Shown: positions 43,968-52,441 of the stretch, piece by piece | Layout of the letters: every line of letters begins with the position of its first letter | Position numbering within the stretch: the stretch's first letter is position 1 | From: Bog-113 sp965226755 | GTDB lineage: Bacteria > Acidobacteriota > Terriglobia > Bryobacterales > Bryobacteraceae | Length of the DNA stretch: 64,000 bases | Direction of reading: 5' to 3' | NCBI GenBank assembly: GCA_965226755.1 | Contig: CBDDDT010000003.1 | Location: 1,550,001-1,614,000, forward strand | Translations under genes and position numbers: made by a program | The notes under the pieces: model-generated | Told to the model about the DNA's origin: nothing | Seen by the model: the letters and a program-made list of their open reading frames with translations, nothing else | Database searches by the model: none

Positions 43968-46670
43968 ATGAAATTATTAGCCCTTATCTTCGCGCTGGGG
44001 AGCGCACTGTCCGCGGGTACTCTCCGGGTCGTGGTGAAAGATCCAAGCGGGGCCTTCGTGCCGGGCGCAACCGTGCAGGCGCGCGGAGCCAAAGGAGCGA
44101 CGCAGTCCGGCGTCACGGGGAACGACGGCGCGACCTTGTTTGCAGATCTAACCGCCGGCACTTACAACGTGCAGGTGAAGAGTGCCGGCTTCTCAGACTT
44201 CGAGGGTACGGCGGAGGAGAAAGCGATTGGGGAAACGCTGCTCAAGGTGACGCTGAACGTAGCGCCCCAGGAAACCACGGTGGACGTTGACGAGACGGCG
44301 CCGGCGTTCGCCAATTCCGACCCGAGCTACCGGGCGCTTCGCAACGCCCGGATCGCTGAATCGTTTATCGTGGAAAATCTCGAGCTCAAGCGCGACGTGG
44401 GCGATATCGTTTTTCGCAGCGGCACGGTGAGCTTCCCCGCTCCAGTTTTAGGGCGGGTCTCCACGGCGGTGTTTTCGGGCCACGGTTCGTTCCATCTGAC
44501 ACCAGCTGTTCAAATGGAAGCCGATCGCATGCGTCTGATCACCGGCGAGGCGGCCCTTAACGAGGAGTTTGAAAGCGCTGTTCTCGTCTTTACCGACGAC
44601 ACGTATAAAGAGCTCAAGGCGTCGCTGAAGACATCCGCCGAAGGCGCCAAGAATGAAGGCGTGCTGCGCGATGTCAGGCGTCAATTACGGCGCCGCGTCG
44701 CCGCCGCGCAGTCCATGACCGAATATTTACTGCAAGGGAGCGACGTCGACAACCTGGATGCGGAAGTCCTGGCCGATCTTTACAACCCGAAAGCCGAAGG
44801 GTTCTTCTGCGCTTTCATCCACGGTGATAAACATGCGGATTTGCGTTTCTATCTCCGGCCGCTAGGAGCGGTTCCCCAAATCTTGAGCACGGAAGAAGTA
44901 GGTCTCGTGAGTATCGATGCGACCGGGTCGCAGGATGGGATCTTGTACCTTACGCATCGGCTCTCCGAATGGCAAAACGGCAGCGCGCTCCAGGACGAGG
45001 ACCGCAGAATCGCCGCCGCGCGCCGTTACAAGATCCAGACAGTTATCGGGAAAAACGAGCATCTGGCGTCGACCGCCACGCTGCAGTTTGAGCCGCTCCG
45101 CGACGGCGACCGAATTCTGAAGCTTTCGCTCCTTCCCAATCTGCGAGTCTCGAAAGTATTGTTGCGCGGGAAAGAGATCGCGTTCATTCAGGAAAGCCGC
45201 CGGGGGGATGGTTCGTTCTATCTGGTTCTTCCTGACCCCGCGATTCAAGGAAAGCAGCAAGAGGTCCAAATAGAGTATGCGGGAGACCAAGTGATCCACA
45301 GCGCAGGCGGCGGCAGTTTCTCCGTAGGCGCGAGGACGGATTGGTACCCCAGTCTAAACAGCTTTCACGATCGAGCGACTTATGATCTTACTTTTCGGGT
45401 GCCGAGACGATACACGCTGGTGAGTGTTGGAAAAGAAACCGAAGACACGCGGGAAGACGAGTTCACGCGAACGCGGTGGGTTTCCGATGTGCCGCTCGCG
45501 GTGGCCGGATTCAATTACGGAGAGTTTAAAAAGAAGGAAGTCTCGGACGGGGGTTACGATATCGAGGTTTACGCCACCAGCGAACTTCCGGACTACATGA
45601 AGATGGCGAGCCAGAATTCGGCGATGAGCCCCGCGAGTCTCGCTTCCTCTACGATCATCGATGCGGAGAACTCGATGCGCTGTTTTCGCGCGTGGTTCGG
45701 CGACTTGCCGTTCGGCAGGATCGCTATTACGCAGCAGCCGGAGTTCAATTTCGGCCAATCGTGGCCGTCGCTCGTGTACCTTCCTCTATTTGCCTTTCTG
45801 GATTCGACTCAGCGGTATATGCTGATGGGCTCGAATACGTTCAAGTTCACCGAGTTCATCGACGAGGTAACTCCGCACGAGATCTCGCACCAGTGGTGGG
45901 GTCACCTGGTGGGCTGGAACTCTTATCATGATCAATGGCTGTCCGAAGGGTTCGCGGACTTCTCAGCCGGATTGTTCCTGGACATGGCCGGAAAAGACCA
46001 CGGCAGATATCTGAAGTATTGGGAGCGTCACCGCAAAGTGATTCTCGAGAAGACGAGCTTTGGTTATGCGCCGAACGATGCGGGACCGATCTGGATGGGC
46101 ATCCGCCTCGACACTTTTAAGACACCGCGGGCGTACAACGCCTTGGTGTACCCGAAAGGCGCTTATGTGCTGCATATGCTGCGGTATCTTATGCAGGATA
46201 GCAAGACCGGAGATGCCGACTTCGTGGCGATGACGCACGATTTCACGTCCAAGTATGCGGGCAAGAACGCCAGTTCCGCCGATTTTCAGGCGGTGGTGGA
46301 GCAGCATATGAAGCCGCAAATGGATATGGAGGGAAACCATTCCATGAACTGGTTCTTCGGGGAGTGGCTGTATGGAACCCAAGTGCCTTCCTACCATATG
46401 ACCTACCGGCTGGCGCCGGATAGCAACGGGAAGGTTACGTTCACGGCGAACGTCACGCAGAGCGGGGTGGACGATCGTTTTCGGGCACGGGTTCCGATTT
46501 ACCTGGATTTCGGAGTAGCCGGCGGTCCTCTAAAGCTGGTGAACGTGGGCGTCAGCGGAAACCATACGAGCGAGCAAATTAAGGTTTCGCTGCCCCGTAG
46601 ACCGAAGAAGGTTTTGCTGAACTACAACTTCGACGTATTAGCGAGAGAAGCGTCGGCTGACGAGTTGTGA
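43968..46670 (+). CDS. Exported M1-family zinc metallopeptidase with N-terminal carboxypeptidase-regulatory-like domain
   Basis: The 900-residue protein has a signal peptide (LLALIFALGSALSAG). A CarboxypepD_reg-like beta-sandwich follows at about 18-105 (GTLRVVVKDPSGAFVPGATVQARG). The peptidase domain carries HEISHQWWGH (His637 start) and the third zinc ligand Glu in SEGFADFSAG. GAMEN-type elements are diverged. The C-terminal part (about 840-900) is beta-rich with ARVPIYLDFGVAGGPLKLVNV. M1 aminopeptidases remove N-terminal residues from peptides, and this exported form likely acts in the periplasm or outside. It is flanked on both sides by SpoIIE-type phosphatase genes. Confidence 0.9.
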   Translation: MKLLALIFALGSALSAGTLRVVVKDPSGAFVPGATVQARGAKGATQSGVTGNDGATLFADLTAGTYNVQVKSAGFSDFEGTAEEKAIGETLLKVTLNVAPQETTVDVDETAPAFANSDPSYRALRNARIAESFIVENLELKRDVGDIVFRSGTVSFPAPVLGRVSTAVFSGHGSFHLTPAVQMEADRMRLITGEAALNEEFESAVLVFTDDTYKELKASLKTSAEGAKNEGVLRDVRRQLRRRVAAAQSMTEYLLQGSDVDNLDAEVLADLYNPKAEGFFCAFIHGDKHADLRFYLRPLGAVPQILSTEEVGLVSIDATGSQDGILYLTHRLSEWQNGSALQDEDRRIAAARRYKIQTVIGKNEHLASTATLQFEPLRDGDRILKLSLLPNLRVSKVLLRGKEIAFIQESRRGDGSFYLVLPDPAIQGKQQEVQIEYAGDQVIHSAGGGSFSVGARTDWYPSLNSFHDRATYDLTFRVPRRYTLVSVGKETEDTREDEFTRTRWVSDVPLAVAGFNYGEFKKKEVSDGGYDIEVYATSELPDYMKMASQNSAMSPASLASSTIIDAENSMRCFRAWFGDLPFGRIAITQQPEFNFGQSWPSLVYLPLFAFLDSTQRYMLMGSNTFKFTEFIDEVTPHEISHQWWGHLVGWNSYHDQWLSEGFADFSAGLFLDMAGKDHGRYLKYWERHRKVILEKTSFGYAPNDAGPIWMGIRLDTFKTPRAYNALVYPKGAYVLHMLRYLMQDSKTGDADFVAMTHDFTSKYAGKNASSADFQAVVEQHMKPQMDMEGNHSMNWFFGEWLYGTQVPSYHMTYRLAPDSNGKVTFTANVTQSGVDDRFRARVPIYLDFGVAGGPLKLVNVGVSGNHTSEQIKVSLPRRPKKVLLNYNFDVLAREASADEL

Positions 46671-46737
46671 TGCGCGCGGCCAGACACTCGCGCGGCGGGC
46701 GAGCGGCCGCTATTATTGAAAGCTTGAGGATTTCTGC

Positions 46738-47874
46738 TTGAGCAGTTGGAATGAACGCGTCGCTCAGTTCCGCCAGATGCCACGATCGTCGATCGTCATC
46801 TTTTTTTCCGGCGTGGCTTGTCTTTTCGGCGGCGTCGGAACCGTCACCGATTCTTTTTCTCTCGAACAGTCCACAACAGCCCGACTGGCGGCCACGATCT
46901 TACTCACGGCATTCACGTCAATGCTTTGGGCCTGGGTAGGCTCGTTTCGGATGATCAAGGGGATGATACTGGTAGCCGTCGGGCAGACGGCCGCGTTTTT
47001 TGTTCTGGCCAACGTTCTCCCGCCAGTGAACCATAACCTTTCCACTCAACAGTGGCGCGACGAAGTTGCGATCCATGGACTGCTCGTTCTGTGCTTCATC
47101 GTCGCCGGTTACGTCTTGTTCATCCTATTCTTTCGACAGGAAGGCAAGCGCTTCTTCGCCGCGCACACCGAAATCGAGCTCGCCTCCGGCATTCAGCGCC
47201 AATTGGTGCCGCCGGTGGCATTGACGGCTGGAGGTTTTGAGTTCTATGGCGTTTCCCTTCCGAGCGGCGCCGTCGGGGGCGATCTGCTCGATGTCGTCGA
47301 ATCCGACGGGTTTACGTGTGCTTACGTCGCGGATGTCGCCGGACACGGCGTCCACGCGGGCGTGCTGATGAGCATGATCAAAACCGCGGTCCGAATGCGC
47401 ATCGCCTCGACGTTCACGCACTGCGACCGCCTGCTCGAATCCGTCAATGAGGTCCTGGCGCCTCTTACCGATTCGCGTTCATACGCAACATTCGCCTACC
47501 TGCTGATCACACCAGATTTGGATCTGACGTACTCGCTCGCGGCGCATCTTCCGCTTTTTCACTTCCAGGGGCAAACGGCCACACTGGAACGTTGCGCGGT
47601 TGAAAATTTCCCCGTCGCCATGTTCCCCACGGCCCATTATGCGACCGGAAGTCTCCGCTGCCTGCCTGGCGACGTGATCGCCATGGCGACGGATGGCTTA
47701 ACCGAGATCTTTAATGGCGCGGGCGAGGAGATCGGCTACACGCACATCGAAGCTGCCTTGGCCGAGTCCGCCGGCCATCCGCTTTCCGAAGTTGCCAGCC
47801 GGATCCTTGAAGCTGCCGCAGCGTTCGGCAAGATTACTGACGACCGCACCCTGCTTCTGATTCGGCGCCTTTAA
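46738..47874 (+). CDS. Membrane-anchored PP2C/SpoIIE-type phosphatase, second copy
   Basis: The start is read as TTG at 46738, preceded by GAGG 8 bases upstream. The 378-residue product has four hydrophobic segments (about 17-35, 47-68, 75-93 and 110-133). The SpoIIE phosphatase domain (about 165-375) has metal motifs AVGGDLLDV, AYVADVAGHGVHAG, VIAMATDGLTE and DDRTLLLIRR. It is shorter than the first copy at 42498 and diverged from it, so these are not a recent duplication. Its target is unknown, as no anti-sigma or STAS gene lies close. It is 19 bp before the ClC gene. Confidence 0.85.
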   Translation: MSSWNERVAQFRQMPRSSIVIFFSGVACLFGGVGTVTDSFSLEQSTTARLAATILLTAFTSMLWAWVGSFRMIKGMILVAVGQTAAFFVLANVLPPVNHNLSTQQWRDEVAIHGLLVLCFIVAGYVLFILFFRQEGKRFFAAHTEIELASGIQRQLVPPVALTAGGFEFYGVSLPSGAVGGDLLDVVESDGFTCAYVADVAGHGVHAGVLMSMIKTAVRMRIASTFTHCDRLLESVNEVLAPLTDSRSYATFAYLLITPDLDLTYSLAAHLPLFHFQGQTATLERCAVENFPVAMFPTAHYATGSLRCLPGDVIAMATDGLTEIFNGAGEEIGYTHIEAALAESAGHPLSEVASRILEAAAAFGKITDDRTLLLIRRL

Positions 47875-47893
47875 TAGCATCTCGCTGGTATAA

Positions 47894-49267
47894 ATGGCTT
47901 TGCAGCCATCCCAAAACCCGGCGCCCACGGGCGGCGATGCAATTCCGTCCACATTCGCCCGCCCCGGGGCTCTGCGCTTCTGGCTCGCGGTGCTATTCAC
48001 GGGCGTCGGCACTGGCATCGGCGCGGCGGTGCTGACCGAGCTTCTGGAAGTCGTGCAGCGATTTGCGTGGCGCGGATCGAGCGTCAATCTCCTCAGCGCG
48101 GCCGAACATGCCAGCGCATGGCGACATATTATCGTGCTGCTGGGTGCGGGACTTATCACCGGCGTCGGGCAGTTGATCCTCAAGCGGCTGTCCAGTGGGA
48201 ACGGCATTGACACTACGGCTGCTATCTGGTTCCATGCCGGGCGACTGCCAGCGGTGCGGACCCTGGGCAGCGCTGTGCTTTCTGTCGTTATCGTCGGCAT
48301 GGGCGCGTCTCTGGGCCGTGAGGGCGCGCCGAAACAGGCGGGAGCGGTCATCGCCAACTTCTTTTCCGACCTGGGCCATCTGTCTGATGAGCAACGCCGG
48401 CTTTTGGTAGCCTGCGGCGCGGGCGCGGGAATGGGGGCCGCGTACGGAGTTCCGCTGGGCGGCGCGCTCTTCTCACTGGAAGTGATGCGCGGAATGCTGG
48501 CGCTCCGGTACGTGTTGCCCGCGCTTTTCGCGTCGTTAGTCGCGACAGCCGTCTCGTGGATCGTGCTGCCTGATGCGCCCACTTATCTGATCCCCGCTTA
48601 TTCGAGTTCCGCCTCCAGCGTGCTCTGGGCGCTGTTCGTCGGTCCTATCGCGGGGGTGGTGTCGGTTGGTTATGTCCGCGCAATCGCCTGGGCCGAGCGC
48701 AGTAAGCCGCGCGGCTGGCCGCGCCTGATCGTTCCCGTGCTGGGGTTAGGTTTGCTCGGTGTTGTCTCCATCTGGTTCCCACAGATCCTCGGGAACGGCA
48801 GGGACATTTCCCAGCTTGTCTTTACAAATCAGCAAGCGCCGGCATTGTTGCTCGTCCTGCTTTTGCTGAAACCCGCCGCGACCATTTTATGCGTGCGGAG
48901 CGGCGCGCCCGGCGGCCTGTTCACCCCCTCGCTAACGGTGGGCGCGCTGCTCGGCGGGGTGTTAGGTTTCGCGTGGTCGTCCTTCTGGCCCGGAGTCCCT
49001 CCCGGTTTATTCGCGCTACTCGGGGCCGGAGCTGTTCTGGCCGCCACTACCCAAGGTCCGATCTCGACGGTGGTTTTGATGATGGAATTAACCGGCCGGG
49101 ACCGATCGTTCATTCTCCCGCTGTTGCTGGCGGTGGGCGCCGCTACGCTCGTGGCAAGAACGATTGAGCCGCGATCGATTTACGATGCACGGCTCACCGA
49201 TGAGGAAGTTGAGGCGCGTCAGAAATTGCGTGAACAGTCTTTGCAGCAGCCCGTGGTTCCTCATTGA
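47894..49267 (+). CDS. ClC-family chloride channel/antiporter
   Basis: The 457-residue polytopic protein carries the ClC signatures: GMGASLGREGAPKQAGAVIANF (GREGP-like, with A replacing P), GAGAGMGAAYGVPLGGALFSLEVM (GxFxP-type region with internal helix), and SGAPGGLFTPSLTVGALLGG. The internal Glu that gates transport is probably the E of REGA. Cl/H exchange supports acid resistance or volume control. It lacks the C-terminal CBS pair of some relatives. It ends 13 bp from the convergent alpha-galactosidase gene. Confidence 0.9.
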   Translation: MALQPSQNPAPTGGDAIPSTFARPGALRFWLAVLFTGVGTGIGAAVLTELLEVVQRFAWRGSSVNLLSAAEHASAWRHIIVLLGAGLITGVGQLILKRLSSGNGIDTTAAIWFHAGRLPAVRTLGSAVLSVVIVGMGASLGREGAPKQAGAVIANFFSDLGHLSDEQRRLLVACGAGAGMGAAYGVPLGGALFSLEVMRGMLALRYVLPALFASLVATAVSWIVLPDAPTYLIPAYSSSASSVLWALFVGPIAGVVSVGYVRAIAWAERSKPRGWPRLIVPVLGLGLLGVVSIWFPQILGNGRDISQLVFTNQQAPALLLVLLLLKPAATILCVRSGAPGGLFTPSLTVGALLGGVLGFAWSSFWPGVPPGLFALLGAGAVLAATTQGPISTVVLMMELTGRDRSFILPLLLAVGAATLVARTIEPRSIYDARLTDEEVEARQKLREQSLQQPVVPH

Positions 49268-49280
49268 GAATGGGTGCAAC

Positions 49281-50918
49281 TTAACCGGGGAACCAGCGGT
49301 AGGTCACCGGGGCGCCATCCAGTTTCCAATGCGCGGGCTCGGTGTTGATCATCCAATCGAGCGGTTCGCCCAGCGGCTGCTGCATGGAGGCGCGCGCGAA
49401 GGCTTCCCGAACCGCTTCTACCTGCGGAGTGCCCATGGCGTCCGGCGCGGCGGAAACGAAAAGCGGAGTGCCGCTACGGCTCAGCAGGTCCAGCCACTGG
49501 CGGTTTTCGGACCAGGGCACGTCGCGAGTCAGCCCGACGCAATCGGCGTCAATAGCGAAGAAGGCATTGTGCTGCGGAGCGCGAAAGGCGAGCGTGTTGA
49601 TTCCCATTTTGCGGGTGCGGTTCCAATCACGCCCGCTGGTGTCATCCCCGGTTCGCTGCAATTCGAAGATTCCCGCGCCGAGGTGCCCGACGGTGTTGCA
49701 GCCGAGCAGGAGCGCATCGCCGGCCGCGGTGCGCAGGGACCGGTAAAAGTCCAGCACGATTTCGGCATTGGTGCGGCCGCGATCGGCAAAGCTCCACCCA
49801 TCGCTGGTTAGCACGGCGCCCATGTCGAAGCCCCAGCGTCCCAGCAGATCATAGGTCGAGAAGTCGTGTTTGATTAGATCGTATCCCCATTCCTTGAGGC
49901 GTTGGATATCCTGCTGAACTTTGGCTGCGACGTCAGGGACAGTGGGATCGAGCGTAGAGAGTTCGCGACGCGCGGCCGGGGAATTCAGACGCCAGGCGGC
50001 AGGGACGGAATCCCGGGTGACGAGCGGACGAACCCAGATGCCGGGGCGCACGCCGAGGCGGCGCATCTCTCCGGCCAGGGCCGGCATATCCGGAAAGTCT
50101 TTACCCCCGCGATCCCAAGGACCGGCATTCTCGGACGGTTGCCAGCCATCGTCGATGACCATGAACGGTTGGTTTCCTCGTTGCGGCGACCAGGATGCGA
50201 TCCGCTCCGAATCACGCCGAATGTCGGCGGCGGAGCTTTTCCCGTAAGCGTAGTACCAGTTGTTGCCTCCATATACCGGTGCGGCGGGAAGGCGGGGAGC
50301 AGGGCACATCGCGCGACAGAACTCTCGGGCGGCGAAAAAGGGGGATACGCCGGGAAAGCGCCGCGCGACTAACGTCGCCGCGGGCAATTCGCGATCCGCC
50401 AGCAACACGCCGCGACCGCCGTTGCGAACATCGACGACGAGCGTGACGCCGGAGTCGTCTATCTGCCAGTAACAGAAAGAGCCGGCTCCCGTTTGGACTC
50501 CGACCGCGACAGTCGAGCGGCTGTCGGAAGCGAGGAAATACCACGGAAGCACGCGCTCGGGGTCCAACCCGCGCCATCCGAGGTCGCCGTAGCTGCGCTC
50601 CCATTGATCGCCGAGGTATATGAGTCCTGGTGTCGGCGATCCGTCCCAGCGCAGCCGCAATTTCAACAACGCCGCCTGGGGGGCTCGAAGGAGAAGTGCA
50701 TTGCGGTCGAACCGCAGGGTGATCTGGTGAGATGTCCAGATGGCGCCGTCGCGAGCCAGGGGGACGGTTCCGGATTCCGCAAACGCCGTAACGGAGGAAG
50801 GCGCGGCGGTGATGTCGGGAATCGTGATCGAAGCGGAGCGCGGGGGCGCCGCGCGTGCGGTCCACGCAGGAAGCGCGAGTGCGCCCAGCAGGAGACTTCG
50901 GCGCGACAGGGACGGCAT
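49281..50918 (-). CDS. Tat-exported GH36/GH27-like alpha-galactosidase
   Basis: The 545-residue protein begins with a twin-arginine signal (SRRSLLLGALALPAWTARA). An N-terminal beta-sandwich (about 30-200) precedes a TIM-barrel. YDLIKHDFSTY contains the probable nucleophile Asp352, and ELQRTGDDTSGRDWN the acid/base Asp near 425. VYGGNNWYYAYGK and PFMVIDDGWQ are typical of clan GH-D. Its likely role is release of alpha-galactosides or related sugars in the periplasm. Three in-frame ATGs 12 bp apart (50942, 50930, 50918) lie at the 5' end, and none has a good ribosome-binding site. The last gives the natural Tat start. It is divergent from the glycosyltransferase-like gene. Confidence 0.87.
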   Translation of the reverse strand: MPSLSRRSLLLGALALPAWTARAAPPRSASITIPDITAAPSSVTAFAESGTVPLARDGAIWTSHQITLRFDRNALLLRAPQAALLKLRLRWDGSPTPGLIYLGDQWERSYGDLGWRGLDPERVLPWYFLASDSRSTVAVGVQTGAGSFCYWQIDDSGVTLVVDVRNGGRGVLLADRELPAATLVARRFPGVSPFFAAREFCRAMCPAPRLPAAPVYGGNNWYYAYGKSSAADIRRDSERIASWSPQRGNQPFMVIDDGWQPSENAGPWDRGGKDFPDMPALAGEMRRLGVRPGIWVRPLVTRDSVPAAWRLNSPAARRELSTLDPTVPDVAAKVQQDIQRLKEWGYDLIKHDFSTYDLLGRWGFDMGAVLTSDGWSFADRGRTNAEIVLDFYRSLRTAAGDALLLGCNTVGHLGAGIFELQRTGDDTSGRDWNRTRKMGINTLAFRAPQHNAFFAIDADCVGLTRDVPWSENRQWLDLLSRSGTPLFVSAAPDAMGTPQVEAVREAFARASMQQPLGEPLDWMINTEPAHWKLDGAPVTYRWFPG

Positions 50919-50923
50919 GTTGG

Positions 50924-50947
50924 GCTGCATGTGGTGCTGCATGTGGT
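50924..50947. repeat. Two tandem copies of a 12-bp repeat
   Basis: GCTGCATGTGGT is present twice in direct tandem (50924-50935 and 50936-50947). On the minus strand it encodes the MQHH/MQPN residues and provides repeated in-frame ATGs just upstream of the alpha-galactosidase start. Slippage here would alter the N-terminal extension without changing the reading frame. Confidence 0.7.
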
Positions 50948-50984
50948 GTAGGATACGCTGATCGATATGGCGGTCCAACGTTAG

Positions 50985-51143
50985 GGTGAGCCGGTTGACA
51001 CCTCTCCGGATGACACTTGGGTGGGCGTGGATTTGACGCAAGAACAGATGGCGGAGATCGCGGCGCGGGCGAACTGCGAAATGCGGTACGCGCACGGCGC
51101 CGGAACGCAGGATTTCTGGCTGTGGTTGTTTCGGCGCGCCTAA
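50985..51143 (+). pseudogene. Truncated gene remnant, C-terminus of an enzyme (methyltransferase-like?)
   Basis: One plus-strand frame of about 50 codons, entered after an in-frame TAG and ended by TAA at 51143, reads VDTSPDDTWVGVDLTQEQMAEIAARANCEM then RYAHGAGTQDFWLWLFRRA. The spacing and the Y/F-W-rich C-terminus resemble the last strands of a SAM-dependent methyltransferase, but that similarity is by eye only. It has no usable start, so it is a 3' remnant. The next gene begins inside it at GTG 51122, as in a coupled operon that has lost its first gene. Confidence 0.4.
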
Positions 51144-52441
51144 AGAGCTGGCGCGCCGGCGGTTTCCTGCTGGCCACGTGCGTTGTTTTTGCCATCCTGA
51201 ACCACGGGGCATATAAGGGATATTTCCGCGACGACGATCTGGACACGCTGGCGTGGGCGACGCGCGCGCCCGCAAGCGTCTGGCTGAAAGGCTTTCTTTC
51301 CCCTCTGTTCCTTGCCAATAACTTCCGCCCGAGCGGGCACATCGTTTACGCGCTGCTCGGCCGGCTGGTCCGGTTGAACTTCCTCCCCTATATCGCGGCG
51401 CTGCAAGCGCTGCATCTGCTGAACGCCTGCCTTCTCTGGCTGCTGGCTCGCCGTCTGGGGCTGGATTGGCGGACTTCTGGAATGAGCGCGGCCTTTTTCG
51501 CGCTGAATGTGGCGGCATTCCAGGCGTACTGGGAACCGATGTACGGGTTTGACGTTCTCAGCGCGACTTTTTGTCTGGTGAGCGTGCTGCTTTATCTCGA
51601 CCGCCGATGGGTGCTTTCCTTCGCGGCGTTCTGGCTCGCTTACAAGTCGAAAGAACTGGCAGTGATGCTTCCCTTCATTTTTCTTTACATCGAGCTCGCA
51701 GGCTCCGGATGGACGGGCGGCGCGCGCGCGTGGAAGCGGCTGCTCCCGTTTCTGGTGGTTGCTTTGTCATTCGGAATACAGGGCGTTCTGCTGAATCCGA
51801 ATCAGAGCAACACCTACGCGTTTCATTTCACCTGGGCCGCGCTGGGGAGCACGGCGTCTTATTACGGAGCGCGCGTGCTTTTGATTCCTTACGGCGGATT
51901 GCTGCTGGCCGCGGCGGCCGCGCTTACGCGGGACCGGCGGGCCTGGTTCGGGCTGCTCTGGTGCTTTCTATTCTTTGTTCCTCTGCTGGCGTTGCCGGGG
52001 CGTGTCTCACCGGCTTACGTTTACGTTCCGGAGGTCGGCGCCGCTCTCGTCGTCGCGACGGCATTCTCGAAGCTGCGGGCGGTCTGGGCCTTGGTTTTCT
52101 TCGCGGCGTGGCTTCCGTGGAACATTCGGGAACTGCGAATTGACCGGCGCGCCACTCTCGCGTCCGCCGAACAGGTTCGGCCATATGTGGAATCCATGCA
52201 GCGTTATGCGAGCGCACATCCGAACCCGCCCGTCATCGTCTTTGAAAATGCTCCGCCCGACTTCCATGGATGGGGAATCACGGGGGCGGCGAGGCTAGCG
52301 TGGAACCGTCCGGACCTCACGCCGGAGTGGCGCAACTCACCGGAAGGTTCCCAGACGATCCAAGACGGCGGGAAATACTTGTATATCAAGTGGAATCCGC
52401 CGGAGCGGCGCATGGACTTTCTCGAACACGCGGGCCGCTAG
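51122..52441 (+). CDS. Polytopic glycosyltransferase-like membrane protein (GT39/ArnT-like layout)
   Basis: From the GTG at 51122 the product has about 439 residues. It has around ten hydrophobic segments and an acidic loop after the first (GYFRDDDLDTLAWA) where GT-C enzymes carry their catalytic Asp pair. RPSGHIVYALLGRLVRLNFLPY, then ALQALHLLNACLLWLLARR, and a C-terminal soluble part (about 340-439, QRYASAHPNPPVIVFENAPPDFHG) complete it. GT-C enzymes transfer sugars from polyprenyl-phosphate donors. Acceptor and sugar are unknown. The start is uncertain, because there is no ATG and the gene overlaps a truncated remnant. It is convergent with a similar gene, and the stops share CTAG. Confidence 0.7.
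   Translation: MVVSARLKSWRAGGFLLATCVVFAILNHGAYKGYFRDDDLDTLAWATRAPASVWLKGFLSPLFLANNFRPSGHIVYALLGRLVRLNFLPYIAALQALHLLNACLLWLLARRLGLDWRTSGMSAAFFALNVAAFQAYWEPMYGFDVLSATFCLVSVLLYLDRRWVLSFAAFWLAYKSKELAVMLPFIFLYIELAGSGWTGGARAWKRLLPFLVVALSFGIQGVLLNPNQSNTYAFHFTWAALGSTASYYGARVLLIPYGGLLLAAAAALTRDRRAWFGLLWCFLFFVPLLALPGRVSPAYVYVPEVGAALVVATAFSKLRAVWALVFFAAWLPWNIRELRIDRRATLASAEQVRPYVESMQRYASAHPNPPVIVFENAPPDFHGWGITGAARLAWNRPDLTPEWRNSPEGSQTIQDGGKYLYIKWNPPERRMDFLEHAGR

Noticed and set aside
50919..51518. Longer start for the alpha-galactosidase
   Set aside because: The N-terminal extension lacks family likeness and overlaps the divergent GT-like gene; the twin-arginine signal begins at 50918.
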